64,000 bases of DNA from Rhizobium anhuiense (lineage in GTDB: Bacteria; Pseudomonadota; Alphaproteobacteria; Rhizobiales; Rhizobiaceae). The notes under the pieces are model-generated. The model was not told where the DNA came from, did no database searches, and saw only the letters and a list, made by a program, of their open reading frames with translations. Shown piece by piece: positions 18,596 to 28,212 of the stretch. How positions within the stretch are numbered: position 1 is the stretch's first letter; the number at the start of each line of letters is the position of its first letter. Made by a program: the position numbers and the translations under genes. The DNA lies in the NCBI RefSeq assembly GCF_003985145.1, contig NZ_ML133521.1:992001-1056000 (forward strand), in the 5' to 3' direction.

Positions 18596-20395
18596 TCAGC
18601 TCGCCAATTTGGCGCGGATATAGTTGCGCCAGCCGCCAAGCGCGGTGATTTCCTCGGCACCCTTCACCGCATGCGCTTCGCAGACGAAACCGGAGACGCT
18701 GGAGCCATCTTCGAGCACCAGCTTGCCGATGCCGAGGGGTGCCGGAATCTTCTGTACGAACCTGCCGAAAGCATCGGCCGGCAGTGCCCAGACCTCGACC
18801 TCCAGCCCCTGACCCTTATGGCCGGGTTCGCGCAGCAGCCCCGGTTTCGGCGGCGTGGTGTTGGGCAGAACGAAGAGGCGATAATCGCCTGATGTGCGGC
18901 AGGTCTTGACCAGACGCCCGCCGGCCAGTTCGTGATTGAGCGGCATGCCGGTCAGATGCGCCCCGACGACCGCGATTTCGATGAAACCGTCATCGCCAGG
19001 CGCAACACGACTGGCTTCGGGGATCGCCGCCTGCCGGTCGATGCCCATGCCGAAACCTGCGGCACGGTGCAGCGCATCGGCAAGCGGCGCCAGCGCATCG
19101 TCGGTGAAGGCGGGGGCGATCACCGTCACCCCACCTGGCAGGCCACCCTTTCCGAAACCGGCCGGAACGGCGATCGCAGCGCAATCGAGCAGGTTGACGA
19201 AATTGGTATAGCGGCCGAGGCGGCCGTTGAGCACGACGGGATTGGCCTGCATGTCGGCAACCGTATAGGTGGTCGGTGCGGTCGGCAGCAGAAGCACATC
19301 GGCCTTTTCCCATTCGGCTTCGGTCTTGCGGCGCAATTCTTCCAGCCGGTATCGGCCGTTGAAGGCCTCGACCGCGGTCTTGCCTCTGGCGCCTTCGATA
19401 ATCCCGCGCACCGTCGGATCGAAATCGGCCGCGTTCGTGGCGAGGAAGGCCTCGACCGCCGCCAGGCGTTCGGCGACCCACGGCCCGTCATAGAGAAGGG
19501 CAGCCGCCTCGCGGAACGGCGCGTAATCGAACGGCACGATGGTCGCGCCGAGCGCTCTGGCCCGCTCGATCGCCTGATCGTAGAGCGCCTCCACCTCCTT
19601 GTCGCCGAAGAATTCCCGCTCGGCGCCAGCAAGGACGCCGATGCGCAACCCCGATACCGGCAGGTTCGCCGGCTTGGCGTGGCGGGAAAAAGCATCGGCG
19701 GCATCGAAGCCTTCGGCGACCTTGCGGATCGCAACACCGTCGCCGACGGTCGCGGCAAAGATCGTGATGCAGTCGACGCTCTTGCAGGCCGGTATGGCGC
19801 CGGTATTCGGCAAGAGACCCGGGGTCGGCTTGATGCCGACCAGATTGTTGAAGGCAGCCGGCACACGGCCGGAGCCGGCCGTATCGGTGCCGAGCGCAAA
19901 GGCCGCGAGGCCGGAGGCCACGGTGACCGCCGATCCGGAACTCGAACCGCCTGAGATATAGGCCGCATCGAAGACCGAACGCGGCGCGCCATAGGGCGAG
20001 CGCGTGCCGTTGAGGCCGGTCGCGAACTGGTCGAGATTGGTCTTGCCGATGACGAGCGCGCCGGCGGCCTTCAACCGTGCAACGACGGTGGAGTCCGCCT
20101 CCGGCCGATACGCATAGGCCGGGCAGGCAGCAGTCGTCGGCAGGCCGGCGGCATCGATATTGTCTTTCACCGCGAAGGGCACGCCCCAGAGCGGCAGGCT
20201 GTTTGCCTCGGGCGCACGTGCCATCAAGGCTTTGGCGGCGGCGCGCAGCTCTTCGTCGGGCACCGGGGTGATGAAGATTGCCGGATCTTTCGAGGCGGCA
20301 CGCCGCGCAATCACCTCTTCGATGGCGTCGAGCGGCGTCAGGCCGGATTGATAGGCGGCGCGAAGGCTTGAGAGATCGAGAATGGTCGGCAGCAT
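18596..20395 (-). CDS. atzF: allophanate hydrolase
   Basis: An amidase-signature enzyme of 599 residues that hydrolyses allophanate to ammonia and CO2. The Ser-cisSer-Lys triad is visible: Lys77 in VKDNIDAAG, the GGSSSGSAV loop at 149-157, and nucleophile Ser175 in DTAGSGRVPAAF. The C-terminal part from about residue 460 (GVTVIAPAFTDDALAPLADAL onwards) is the extra allophanate-hydrolase domain that completes hydrolysis. I start at ATG 20395, whose codon follows the carboxylase stop by one base (TGAcATG), with GAGGAA just upstream. Last gene of the guanidine operon. Confidence 0.92.
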   Translation of the reverse strand: MLPTILDLSSLRAAYQSGLTPLDAIEEVIARRAASKDPAIFITPVPDEELRAAAKALMARAPEANSLPLWGVPFAVKDNIDAAGLPTTAACPAYAYRPEADSTVVARLKAAGALVIGKTNLDQFATGLNGTRSPYGAPRSVFDAAYISGGSSSGSAVTVASGLAAFALGTDTAGSGRVPAAFNNLVGIKPTPGLLPNTGAIPACKSVDCITIFAATVGDGVAIRKVAEGFDAADAFSRHAKPANLPVSGLRIGVLAGAEREFFGDKEVEALYDQAIERARALGATIVPFDYAPFREAAALLYDGPWVAERLAAVEAFLATNAADFDPTVRGIIEGARGKTAVEAFNGRYRLEELRRKTEAEWEKADVLLLPTAPTTYTVADMQANPVVLNGRLGRYTNFVNLLDCAAIAVPAGFGKGGLPGGVTVIAPAFTDDALAPLADALHRAAGFGMGIDRQAAIPEASRVAPGDDGFIEIAVVGAHLTGMPLNHELAGGRLVKTCRTSGDYRLFVLPNTTPPKPGLLREPGHKGQGLEVEVWALPADAFGRFVQKIPAPLGIGKLVLEDGSSVSGFVCEAHAVKGAEEITALGGWRNYIRAKLAS

Positions 20396-20396
20396 G

Positions 20397-23300
20397 TCAG
20401 CATTCCTCCAGAACGACGATGATATCGCCCGCTTTGACGTTTCTTCCCGGCCCGGCGCGCAGGTCGCGGACGCGGCCTGCCGCATGGGCGGTGACGTTGA
20501 TTTCCATTTTCATCGATTCGATGATGGCGAGTGTATCGCCGGCCGCAACCGGGGCGCCCGGCTCGACCAGCAATTTCCAGATATTGCCGGGCACGGCGCT
20601 GGCAACTCCGAAGCAGCCGTCGGGAATATCCCCATCTGGGCTTTCGCCTGTGCCTTCATCGGTGACGAAGCTGTCGAGACCGGCGTCCTTCCAGCGCTGG
20701 CGTTCGGCCTCGAAGGCGGCCTGCTGCGTTGCCTTGAAGCGGCCGATCGACGCCGCATTCGCCTGCAATTCCTTCTCATAGGCGGCATAGGAGAATTCCG
20801 TCTCCTCGATCCGGATCGGATAACCGCCATGCGGGAAGGCGGCGCGCGCCTCCGTCAGCTCCTGATTGCTCACGGGGAAGAAACGGATCTGGTCGAAGAA
20901 ATTCAGCAACCAAGGTTTGCCCCTGGCAAAAGCCGGTGTCTCCCGCCACGTGTTCCAGACCTGGATGGTGCGGCCAAAGAGCTGGTAGCCGCCCGGTCCT
21001 TCCATGCCGTAGATGCACATATAGGCGCCGCCGATGCCGACGGAATTTTCCGGCGTCCAGGTGCGGGCGGGATTATATTTCGTCGTCACGAGGCGGTGGC
21101 GCGGATCCGTCGGGGTCGCAACCGGCGCGCCGAGATAGACGTCGCCGAGACCCAGCACCAAGTAGCTGGCATCAAAGACGATATCGCGAACGGCCTGTTC
21201 ATCGGCAAGGCCATTGATGCGGCGGATGAACTCGATATTCGAGGGGCACCAGGGCGCATTCGGGCGCACGAGCTCCTGATATTTGCTCATGGCAAGCTTC
21301 GCATCCGGATCGTTCCAGGAAAGCGGCAGATGCACGATGCGGCTCGGCACCGTGACCTCCTGGGCCGCCGGAAGCGTCGCCTCGATCTCGGAGAGCAGCC
21401 CGAGCAGGCGCCGGCGCGTCAACTGCGTGCCGTCATAATGGATCTGCAGCGACCGGATACCGGGGGTGAGGTCGATGACGCCGGGGAGGCGGGCCTCCAC
21501 GACCGCCTGCATCAATAGGTGCACCCGCAGCCGCAGCGCGATATCGAGCGTCATTGGCCCGTATTCGACGAGCAGATTGTCGTCGCCCTGACGGCGATAG
21601 ACGACCGAAACCGGGCCATCCTCGCTGGCGCCGACGATCGGCGAACCCATCTCTTCCGCGACCCGCCGCACCGCTGGACCGGCGATCGGATCTTCCGGCC
21701 GCGCTGCGGCATGAAAACGGATACGGTCGCCGGGCTTGAACTGGCCCATCTTCCACTGCTCGTCGCGGGCAATCACCGCCGGGCAAACGAAGCCGCCAAG
21801 GCTTGGACCATCAGGGCCAAGAATGATCGGCATGTCGCCGGTGAAATCGATCGCCCCGATCGCATAGGCATTGTCGTGCAGGTTGGAGGGATGCAGACCC
21901 GCTTCGCCGCCATCACGGCGCGCCCAAAGCGGGGCCGGGCCGATGAGGCGCACACCGGTGCGGGCGCTGTTGAAATGCACTTCATAGGCCGTCGAGAACA
22001 GCGTCTCGATATCGCTGTTCTCGAAGAAATCGGGCGCACCATGCGGGCCATAGACGACGCCGACATCCCATTCGCGCGTCAAGGCGGCGGGCTCCGTCGC
22101 AGGGCTTACCGGTTCGACCGGTGCCTGGCGCGCAAAATGCAGCACATGCCCTGTCTTCAGCGTACCAGTGGCGTTGCCGCCGAACTGGCCGAGGCCGAAG
22201 GTCGCGCGGGAGCCGAGCACAACGGGAGCGGCAAAACCACCGGCGACGGCGAGATAGGCGCGTTGTCCCGGTCCTTCGATAGAGCCGATCGACAGAACCT
22301 CACCCGCCCGGATTGTCACCGGGGCGTCATGTGGCAATTTTACGCCGTCGCATGTCATTGGCATCCGCGCGCCGGCAAGGGCGATCGTCTGGTCGGCATA
22401 AAACCGCAGTGTCGGGCCGGACACCGTCAACTCCAGCGAAGCCGTCACATCGGCATTGCCGACGAGGCGGTTGGCATGGCGGAAGGAGCGCTCGTCCATC
22501 GGTCCGCTCGGCGGCACGCCGACATGCCAGAGGCCGAGCCGGCCCGGCAGTTCCTGAATGCTCGATTGCGCGCCGGGCGCGAGAACCTCGACGACATCGG
22601 GAACGAAAGCGAAGTCGCGCAGCGCCGTCGTCGCCACCTTGGCGCCGGCAAGCAGTTCGGAAGCGGCGATCGCCCTGAGATAGGCGAGATTGGTCTCGAT
22701 GCCGGATATCGATGTTTCGGCGAGGGCTGCCTTCAGCTTCGCGATCGCCGCCGGCCGGTCTTCCGCCGCCACGATCAGCTTGGCGAGCATCGGGTCATAG
22801 AAGGGCGTGACCTCGGTTCCCGTCTCGATCCAACCGTCGACGCGGGCATTGTTGGGGAAAACGACTTCGGTCAGCAGGCCGGCGCTCGGGCGGAAATCGG
22901 CATGCGGCATCTCCGCATAGATCCGCATCTCGATCGCCGCACCCTTCGGCGTCAGGGCCCGAGCAGCCGAGAGCACATCCTCGCCCGCCGCCTGACGGAT
23001 CATCCATTCGACGAGGTCGATGCCGAAGACGGCTTCGGTGACGGGATGCTCGACCTGCAGGCGGGTATTGACCTCGAGGAAATAGAATTCCTCGCGCTGG
23101 GGATCGTAGATGAATTCGACAGTGCCGGCCGATTCGTAGGACACCGAGCGTCCCAAGTCGACCGCCGCCTTGTGCAGTCGCGCCCTTGTCTCCGCGGAAA
23201 GGCCAGGCGCAGGCGTCTCCTCGACGACCTTCTGGTTCCGCCGCTGCAGCGAGCAGTCGCGTTCGCCGAGCGCAATCACTCCGCCCTTGCCGTCGCCGAA

Positions 23301-23936
23301 AATCTGCACCTCGACATGGCGCGCTTCGGCAACGAAACGCTCGATATAGACCCGCGCGTCGCCGAAGCTGGCGCGCGCGGTCCGCTGCACGCTTTCGAAA
23401 GAGGCCTTGAGGCCGGCCGCATCGGTGCAGAGCTGCATGCCGATACCGCCGCCGCCCGCCGTGCTTTTCAGCATGACGGGATAACCGACGGTCTCGGCAG
23501 ACGAAAGCGCCTCTTCGACGCTCTGCAAGAGATCGGTGCCGGGCAGCAGCGGCACGCCGCTCGCTTTCGCCAATTCGCGCGCCGTGTGCTTCAGGCCGAA
23601 GGCCGACAAATGCTCCGGCCGCGGGCCGATGAAGGCGATACCTTCGGCGGCGAGCCTCTCGGCAAAGCCGATATTCTCCGACAGGAACCCATAGCCCGGA
23701 TGCACGGCCTCAGCGCCCGTCGCCTTGCAGGCGGCGATGACGGCATCGACGTTCAGATAGCTTTCCCCGGCAGGCGCCGGGCCGAGGCGGACGGCCTCGT
23801 CGGCGGTCAGCGCCGGCTTTGAGAACCGGTCGGCATCGGAATAGACGGCGACCGAGGCGATGCCCATCTGCTTCAATGTGCGAATGACTCGAACGGCGAT
23901 TTCGCCGCGATTGGCGATAAGGACCTTGGTGAACAT
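20397..23936 (-). CDS. biotin-dependent guanidine carboxylase (commonly annotated urea carboxylase)
   Basis: A multidomain enzyme of 1179 residues. The order is biotin carboxylase (1-about 445, starting FTKVLIANRGEIAVRVIRTL, with ATP-grasp loop KSTAGGGGIGMQ), then a carboxyltransferase made of the KipA- and KipI-like (AHS2/AHS1) domains (about 470-1060), then a biotinyl domain with ESMKMEIN; Lys1143 is the biotinylation site. Family members carboxylate urea or guanidine with ATP and bicarbonate. The guanidine-I riboswitch and the deiminase pair upstream argue for guanidine as the true substrate. It lies between the UAAP2 gene (3-base gap) and atzF (1-base gap). The urea/guanidine choice rests on context, not on a residue I could align. 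Confidence 0.93.
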   Translation of the reverse strand: MFTKVLIANRGEIAVRVIRTLKQMGIASVAVYSDADRFSKPALTADEAVRLGPAPAGESYLNVDAVIAACKATGAEAVHPGYGFLSENIGFAERLAAEGIAFIGPRPEHLSAFGLKHTARELAKASGVPLLPGTDLLQSVEEALSSAETVGYPVMLKSTAGGGGIGMQLCTDAAGLKASFESVQRTARASFGDARVYIERFVAEARHVEVQIFGDGKGGVIALGERDCSLQRRNQKVVEETPAPGLSAETRARLHKAAVDLGRSVSYESAGTVEFIYDPQREEFYFLEVNTRLQVEHPVTEAVFGIDLVEWMIRQAAGEDVLSAARALTPKGAAIEMRIYAEMPHADFRPSAGLLTEVVFPNNARVDGWIETGTEVTPFYDPMLAKLIVAAEDRPAAIAKLKAALAETSISGIETNLAYLRAIAASELLAGAKVATTALRDFAFVPDVVEVLAPGAQSSIQELPGRLGLWHVGVPPSGPMDERSFRHANRLVGNADVTASLELTVSGPTLRFYADQTIALAGARMPMTCDGVKLPHDAPVTIRAGEVLSIGSIEGPGQRAYLAVAGGFAAPVVLGSRATFGLGQFGGNATGTLKTGHVLHFARQAPVEPVSPATEPAALTREWDVGVVYGPHGAPDFFENSDIETLFSTAYEVHFNSARTGVRLIGPAPLWARRDGGEAGLHPSNLHDNAYAIGAIDFTGDMPIILGPDGPSLGGFVCPAVIARDEQWKMGQFKPGDRIRFHAAARPEDPIAGPAVRRVAEEMGSPIVGASEDGPVSVVYRRQGDDNLLVEYGPMTLDIALRLRVHLLMQAVVEARLPGVIDLTPGIRSLQIHYDGTQLTRRRLLGLLSEIEATLPAAQEVTVPSRIVHLPLSWNDPDAKLAMSKYQELVRPNAPWCPSNIEFIRRINGLADEQAVRDIVFDASYLVLGLGDVYLGAPVATPTDPRHRLVTTKYNPARTWTPENSVGIGGAYMCIYGMEGPGGYQLFGRTIQVWNTWRETPAFARGKPWLLNFFDQIRFFPVSNQELTEARAAFPHGGYPIRIEETEFSYAAYEKELQANAASIGRFKATQQAAFEAERQRWKDAGLDSFVTDEGTGESPDGDIPDGCFGVASAVPGNIWKLLVEPGAPVAAGDTLAIIESMKMEINVTAHAAGRVRDLRAGPGRNVKAGDIIVVLEEC

Positions 23937-23939
23937 CGG

Positions 23940-24590
23940 TCAGTCCTCGCCGTCCCAGATCAGCACCCGGATCGGCGTCGGATCGAAGCCGTTGCAGGGA
24001 TTGTTGATTTGCGGGCAATTGGAGATGACGCAGAGCACGTCCATTTCCGCCACCAGCTCAACATAGTCACCCGGTGCCGAGATGCCGTCGACGATGGTCA
24101 TCTCGCCATTCGGCTTGATCGGTACGTTCATGAAGAAATTGATGTTCGGCACGATGTCGCGCTTGCTCATGCCGTGTTTGGTCACCTCGAGCACGAAATT
24201 GTCGCGGCAGGCATGCAGGTATTTCGTGCCGTGGCCGAAGCGCACGGTGTTGCTCTCGCAGGAGCAGGCGCCGGCTGATGTGTCATGGCGGCCGCAGCTG
24301 TCGGCGGTCATGACCAACATGACGTTGCCTTCGTTCGAGATGATCTTCGTGCCGGTGCCGATATAGGCGCCACCCTGCGCCCGCATCGTATCCTGGTTGG
24401 AATAACGCTCGGCAAAATCGTCGGCGCGATAAAACAGCGTGTCGATCGCCTGCTGGCCGTAGCTGTCCTCGATGCGGATGGTCTGGCCCTTGCGGATGAT
24501 ACCGGACCATGGCGCCTCGGCCGGAATGAAATGATCCTGCACGGCGTTTTCGGGGCTGCGCGAAGCTGAAGTCTTGATGAAATCGGTCAT
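23940..24590 (-). CDS. cgdB: carboxyguanidine deiminase subunit (urea-amidolyase-associated protein 2, DUF1989)
   Basis: A protein of 216 residues of the DUF1989 / UAAP2 family. Conserved features include IRKGQTIRIEDSYGQQAIDT near residue 33, the Cys/His-rich TADSCGRHDTSAGACSCES (likely metal ligands) and LCVISNCPQINNPCNGFDPTPI at the C-terminus. Established work on guanidine metabolism assigns this pair of proteins to carboxyguanidine deiminase, which converts carboxyguanidine to allophanate and ammonia. It lies 12 bases after the UAAP1 gene and 3 bases before the carboxylase gene. Which paralogue is A and which is B is my assignment by order. Confidence 0.82.
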   Translation of the reverse strand: MTDFIKTSASRSPENAVQDHFIPAEAPWSGIIRKGQTIRIEDSYGQQAIDTLFYRADDFAERYSNQDTMRAQGGAYIGTGTKIISNEGNVMLVMTADSCGRHDTSAGACSCESNTVRFGHGTKYLHACRDNFVLEVTKHGMSKRDIVPNINFFMNVPIKPNGEMTIVDGISAPGDYVELVAEMDVLCVISNCPQINNPCNGFDPTPIRVLIWDGED

Positions 24591-24602
24591 TACAATCCTC
24601 CC

Positions 24603-25424
24603 TCAGGCCAGCATCGCGGCATTGTTCTCAAAGCCGCGAAGGGCTTCAGCGGTCGCCGTGCGCGAGAGATCGTCGGCTGCGGGCGAAGGCGCGCGATAGC
24701 GCGTGACGATCACCGGCTTCGGCGCGTAGACCGGGTCGGGATCGAGCGGATGCGGGCAATTCGAGAAGCCGACGATCATGTCCATTTCGGCGCGCAGCTC
24801 GGCATAATCGCCGCTGTTGGAGAGCTTGCCGCGCCAGTGGAAGCCGCCGGCGTCGTCGACGCGGACAGGCGCAAAGAGATTGAGAATCCCCGGGATGTCA
24901 CGCCTGGCAAGACCAAGCTTGCCGGCGACGAGCACGAGATTGTCGCGGGTGTTGCGGGTCCTGACGTGAGGATATTTTGTGGCATTCGAAGCTGCCGTCG
25001 ATCCGCCCATCAGGCAGTCATGGGCGCCCGAACTGTCCTCGATCAGCGAAAACATCACTCGGCCCATATCCGAGAAGATGACGCGGCCCTTGCCGAGGGC
25101 GGTTGTCCACTGCACCTTGACCGTATCGACGAGATTGAGCCGTTCGCTGGTGTCAGCGGCGTTCCAGGCAACCAGCGCCACGGTCGATCCGCCTTCGCCC
25201 TGGTCGATGCGGAGCGCTTCGCCGCGCTTGACCGCAGTCGACCAATACCAGCCGCCGGGGATGGTTTCCTGATGGATGATCGCAGCCGCATCGATTGCGG
25301 GGGCGGGCAGGGGGCTCGGCGCCGGCAGGGCCTTCGGCGCAAATTCCAGCCCCTTCTTCTGATGTTCTTCGTAACGCTGCCGGTTGGCGGCGATCTCTTC
25401 GGGCGAACGTCTGACATGCATCAT
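24603..25424 (-). CDS. cgdA: carboxyguanidine deiminase subunit (urea-amidolyase-associated protein 1, DUF1989)
   Basis: A protein of 273 residues, the larger DUF1989 partner (UAAP1). It carries TIPGGWYWSTAVKRGEALRI, DSSGAHDCLMGGSTAASNA (a variant of the Cys/His motif in its partner, with a single Cys) and MIVGFSNCPHPLDPDPVYAP. The reduced Cys/His set suggests that one subunit of the heteromer is catalytic and the other structural. It starts at 25424 with AGGAGAATAACC upstream, 2 bases after the ATPase stop. Previously labelled urea-related only because of the neighbouring carboxylase. Confidence 0.82.
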   Translation of the reverse strand: MMHVRRSPEEIAANRQRYEEHQKKGLEFAPKALPAPSPLPAPAIDAAAIIHQETIPGGWYWSTAVKRGEALRIDQGEGGSTVALVAWNAADTSERLNLVDTVKVQWTTALGKGRVIFSDMGRVMFSLIEDSSGAHDCLMGGSTAASNATKYPHVRTRNTRDNLVLVAGKLGLARRDIPGILNLFAPVRVDDAGGFHWRGKLSNSGDYAELRAEMDMIVGFSNCPHPLDPDPVYAPKPVIVTRYRAPSPAADDLSRTATAEALRGFENNAAMLA

Positions 25425-25426
25425 GG

Positions 25427-26251
25427 TTATTCTCCTGACGGACTGGAAGCCGGGTCGTCCCGGCGAGGGCCCAGAGAAATGACCGGGCCGTCCCGGTCGG
25501 GGCTGAAGACGGAGGGCGCGCCGGCAAGCCTGGGCGGCCAGATCGAAATGTCCTTGGTGATCGTCGCGCCGTAGCGCTCCTTTTCCTCCGGGCGGTCACG
25601 CCGACGCTCGAAGGCGACGACGCGCGTCGCCAGCGTGAAGGCCTCGCGCATGTCGTGCGTTACCATGACGACGGTCATCTGCGTTTCGTGCCAGAGCCGC
25701 TTCATCAAGGTGTGGATCTCGGCGCGGATGCCGGGGTCGAGCGCGCCGAAGGGCTCATCGAGCAGCAACACCTTCGGTTTCATGATCAGCGCCTGCGCCA
25801 GCGCCAGGCGCTGCTGCATGCCGCCTGACAGTTGCGCCGGATATTTGTCCTCGGCGCCGGAAAGGCCGACTTCACCGATCAGCCGCCGGGCTTCGTCAAT
25901 GGCGTTGCGACGGGCAGCGCCGAAAAGCTTGGCCTTATAGCGAGACCCCGAGAGTTCCCGCCCCAGCAGCACATTGCCGAGCACAGTCAGATGCGGGAAA
26001 ACCGAATAGCGCTGGAAGACGACGCCCCGATCCGGACCTGGCTCCTGCGGCAGAGCTTCGCCGTCCAGCAGGATCGTGCCGCGCGTTGGCCGTTCCTGGC
26101 CGAGCAGCATGCGCAGGAACGTCGACTTGCCGCAGCCGGAGGGACCGACGAGGGCGACGAAGGCGCGCGAGGCGACAGTCAGCGACACATCTTCCAGGAC
26201 GATCTGGTCGCCGTATTCCTTCCAGACCTTTTCGATCACCAACTCGCTCAT
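25427..26251 (-). CDS. guanidine/urea-type ABC importer ATP-binding protein (TauB/SsuB class)
   Basis: An ATPase of 274 residues with Walker [13 protein letters not shown], signature LSGGMQQRLALAQALI, Walker B VLLLDEPFGALD and switch His in VTHD. It is closest to the nitrate/sulfonate/taurine importer ATPases. The C-terminus carries an extra stretch of about 50 residues (after ATRVVAFERRRDRPEEKERYG) beyond the usual core, a mark of the urea-carboxylase-linked subgroup. Overlaps the permease gene by 4 bases. Confidence 0.88.
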   Translation of the reverse strand: MSELVIEKVWKEYGDQIVLEDVSLTVASRAFVALVGPSGCGKSTFLRMLLGQERPTRGTILLDGEALPQEPGPDRGVVFQRYSVFPHLTVLGNVLLGRELSGSRYKAKLFGAARRNAIDEARRLIGEVGLSGAEDKYPAQLSGGMQQRLALAQALIMKPKVLLLDEPFGALDPGIRAEIHTLMKRLWHETQMTVVMVTHDMREAFTLATRVVAFERRRDRPEEKERYGATITKDISIWPPRLAGAPSVFSPDRDGPVISLGPRRDDPASSPSGE

Positions 26252-27066
26252 GCCTGCTTCTCCAGTTCCGACCAGGGGAAGACGGCAATGCGGATGCGAT
26301 CGAGAATGTAATTCATGACCACGGCGAGCAGCGTGATCCAGACGACATAGGGAAAGATGACGTCCATCGAGAGGTAGCGGCGCACGAGGAAGATGCGGTA
26401 ACCGAGGCCGGAATCCGACGAGATCGCCTCGGCCGCAATCAGGAACAGCCAGGCGGGGCCGAGCTGAAGCCGGAGGCAGGTGATCAGCCGGGGCAGGATC
26501 TGCGGCAGCACGACACGGAGGCCGATCTGCCAGGAGGAGCCGCCGAGCGTTTCAGCTTTGACGATCTGCTCACGCGGCAGCTCCAGCGCCTTCAGCGCAA
26601 GGTCGCGGATCATCGTCGGCGCAACGCCGATGACAATGAGCGCGATCTTCGAGGCTTCGCCGAGCCCCATGGCAATTAACAGGATCGGCAGCAGCGCCAG
26701 CGGCGGCACCATCGAGATGACGGCGACGAAGGGGGAGAGCAGCGCCCGGAGATATGGCAGCATGCCGATCAGCATGCCGATGACGAGCGCGGTGATCGTG
26801 GAGATGCCGAGACCTGCAAGCAGGCGGATCAGGCTCGCCCCCGTATCGGACCAGAGCAGATATTCGCCGGTGCGCGGATCGGCGACGAAGGCCAGGCGAT
26901 CGATCGCATCGGCAAACCCGGCAAGACCGGGCAACAGCTTGTCATTGGCGTTTTCCGCCAGCCGTGCCGCCGAGCCCATCGTGTAGGCAACGATCAGCAG
27001 CACGAAGGGCAGCAGCGTCAAGGCAAGCTGCGCGCCCCGGCTCGGCCTCGTGTTGATCCAGCGCAT
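26248..27066 (-). CDS. guanidine/urea-type ABC importer permease (TauC/SsuC class)
   Basis: A permease of 272 residues with six predicted helices. The coupling loop ALKALELPREQIVKAETLGGSSWQIGLRVVLPQILP is the EAA motif region. The N-terminal helix (GAQLALTLLPFVLLIVAYTMG) and the following periplasmic segment with DPRTGEYLLWSDTGASLIRLL are typical of the permeases found with urea-carboxylase operons. Lies between the binding-protein and ATPase genes. Confidence 0.88.
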   Translation of the reverse strand: MRWINTRPSRGAQLALTLLPFVLLIVAYTMGSAARLAENANDKLLPGLAGFADAIDRLAFVADPRTGEYLLWSDTGASLIRLLAGLGISTITALVIGMLIGMLPYLRALLSPFVAVISMVPPLALLPILLIAMGLGEASKIALIVIGVAPTMIRDLALKALELPREQIVKAETLGGSSWQIGLRVVLPQILPRLITCLRLQLGPAWLFLIAAEAISSDSGLGYRIFLVRRYLSMDVIFPYVVWITLLAVVMNYILDRIRIAVFPWSELEKQA

Positions 27067-27093
27067 GAGGAAAGCTCCGCTGATGAAGATTGG

Positions 27094-27117
27094 GCGGCGC
27101 GGTCAAGACCGCACCGC
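27094..27117 (-). other. intercistronic stem-loop after binding-protein gene
   Basis: In the 65-base gap between the binding-protein stop and the permease start, GCGGTGCGGTC and GACCGCGCCGC form an 11-pair stem (one G-U) with a very tight loop, read on the minus strand. There is no T tail, so it more likely protects the upstream message from 3' decay and favours binding-protein synthesis. Confidence 0.5.
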
Positions 27118-27131
27118 TGCTTGGACATCGC

Positions 27132-28205
27132 TCAGAGCGAACCGTCGGCCGCCGCCTTCATGTAAGTGTCGGTGAAGCGCAACTTGACGTTGCCACTGTC
27201 GCCGAGGATCTTGCCATCCGGCATTTCGATGCCGATGACGTCGGCCGATGGCGCGCCATTGCCGAGCAAGCCTTTTTCGAACAGGAAGTTGCGGACAAGA
27301 TCCATTGTCTTCGGCAGGCTGCCTGAGGCAGTGAAGGCAACGGCATCGGCCGGCTTGGCAAACAGCTTGGTGGCGGCAAGCTGGGATTCGAAACCCTTGA
27401 GATCGGTGCCCGATGCCTGGCCCATCGCTTCGCGCGCAGCCTTGCCGTCGGCACTGTCGGCAGTCAGCAGTGCAGCGGTTTCATACCAGATGCCGGCGAG
27501 TGCCTTGCCGAAATTTGGATTGTCCTTCAGCACGCCTGAATTGGCGACCATCAGGTCGATGATCTCGCCCGGCACCTGCGAGCTGTCGAACACCTTCTTG
27601 GCGGTGGGATCCTCGAGGATGGTCGAGACCAGCGGGTTCCAGGTGACAACTGCGGTCACGTCAGCCGTCTTATAGGCGGCGACCATGTCGGCATCGGAGG
27701 TGTTGACCACCTTGACGTCGCGCTCGGTCAGCTTGATGCTTTCGAGCGCGCGGGCCAGCAGATAGTGCGAAACGGAAAATTCGACGAGATTGACGTTCTG
27801 TCCCTTGATGTCGGCAAGGCTTGCCTTGTCCTTGAGGATAACGGCATCATTGCCGTTCGAGAAATCGCCGACGATGACCGCTGTCGTATCAACGCCGCCG
27901 GCGGCCGGGATCGACAGGCCGTCCATATTGGTCAACGTCACGGCGTCGAAGGCGCCTGCGGTATATTGGTTCATCGATTCGACATAGTCGTTGAACTGGG
28001 TGACCTCGATCTTGATGCCGTATTTGTCGGCCCATTTCTTGACGATGCCGTGATCAGCAGCATAACCCCAGGGCATCCAGCCGACATAGATCGACCAGGC
28101 GACCTTGAAATCGGCCTTCTGTTCGGCCTTGGCGATGGAGCCGAGCCCGAGCGCCAGGGACGCCGTCAGGGCGGTGATCGATAGGATCTTCGAAAAAGTC
28201 TGCAT
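27132..28205 (-). CDS. guanidine/urea-type ABC importer substrate-binding protein
   Basis: A periplasmic protein of 357 residues. Signal peptide MQTFSKILSITALTASLALG ending near SIAKAEQ. The mature part (VAWSIYVGWMPWGYAADHGIVKKW) is the NMT1/TauA-like fold of the family annotated as putative urea transporter binding proteins. I start at ATG 28205, with the ribosome site AAAAGGGGAA upstream; this site is part of the riboswitch expression platform. As first gene behind a guanidine-I riboswitch it is expected to bind guanidinium. Confidence 0.88.
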   Translation of the reverse strand: MQTFSKILSITALTASLALGLGSIAKAEQKADFKVAWSIYVGWMPWGYAADHGIVKKWADKYGIKIEVTQFNDYVESMNQYTAGAFDAVTLTNMDGLSIPAAGGVDTTAVIVGDFSNGNDAVILKDKASLADIKGQNVNLVEFSVSHYLLARALESIKLTERDVKVVNTSDADMVAAYKTADVTAVVTWNPLVSTILEDPTAKKVFDSSQVPGEIIDLMVANSGVLKDNPNFGKALAGIWYETAALLTADSADGKAAREAMGQASGTDLKGFESQLAATKLFAKPADAVAFTASGSLPKTMDLVRNFLFEKGLLGNGAPSADVIGIEMPDGKILGDSGNVKLRFTDTYMKAAADGSL

Positions 28206-28212
28206 TGAAATT

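Noticed and set aside
21519..23822. Plus-strand open frame of 767 codons opposite the carboxylase gene
   Set aside because: Antisense shadow; sequence is Arg/His/Asp-rich without any domain.
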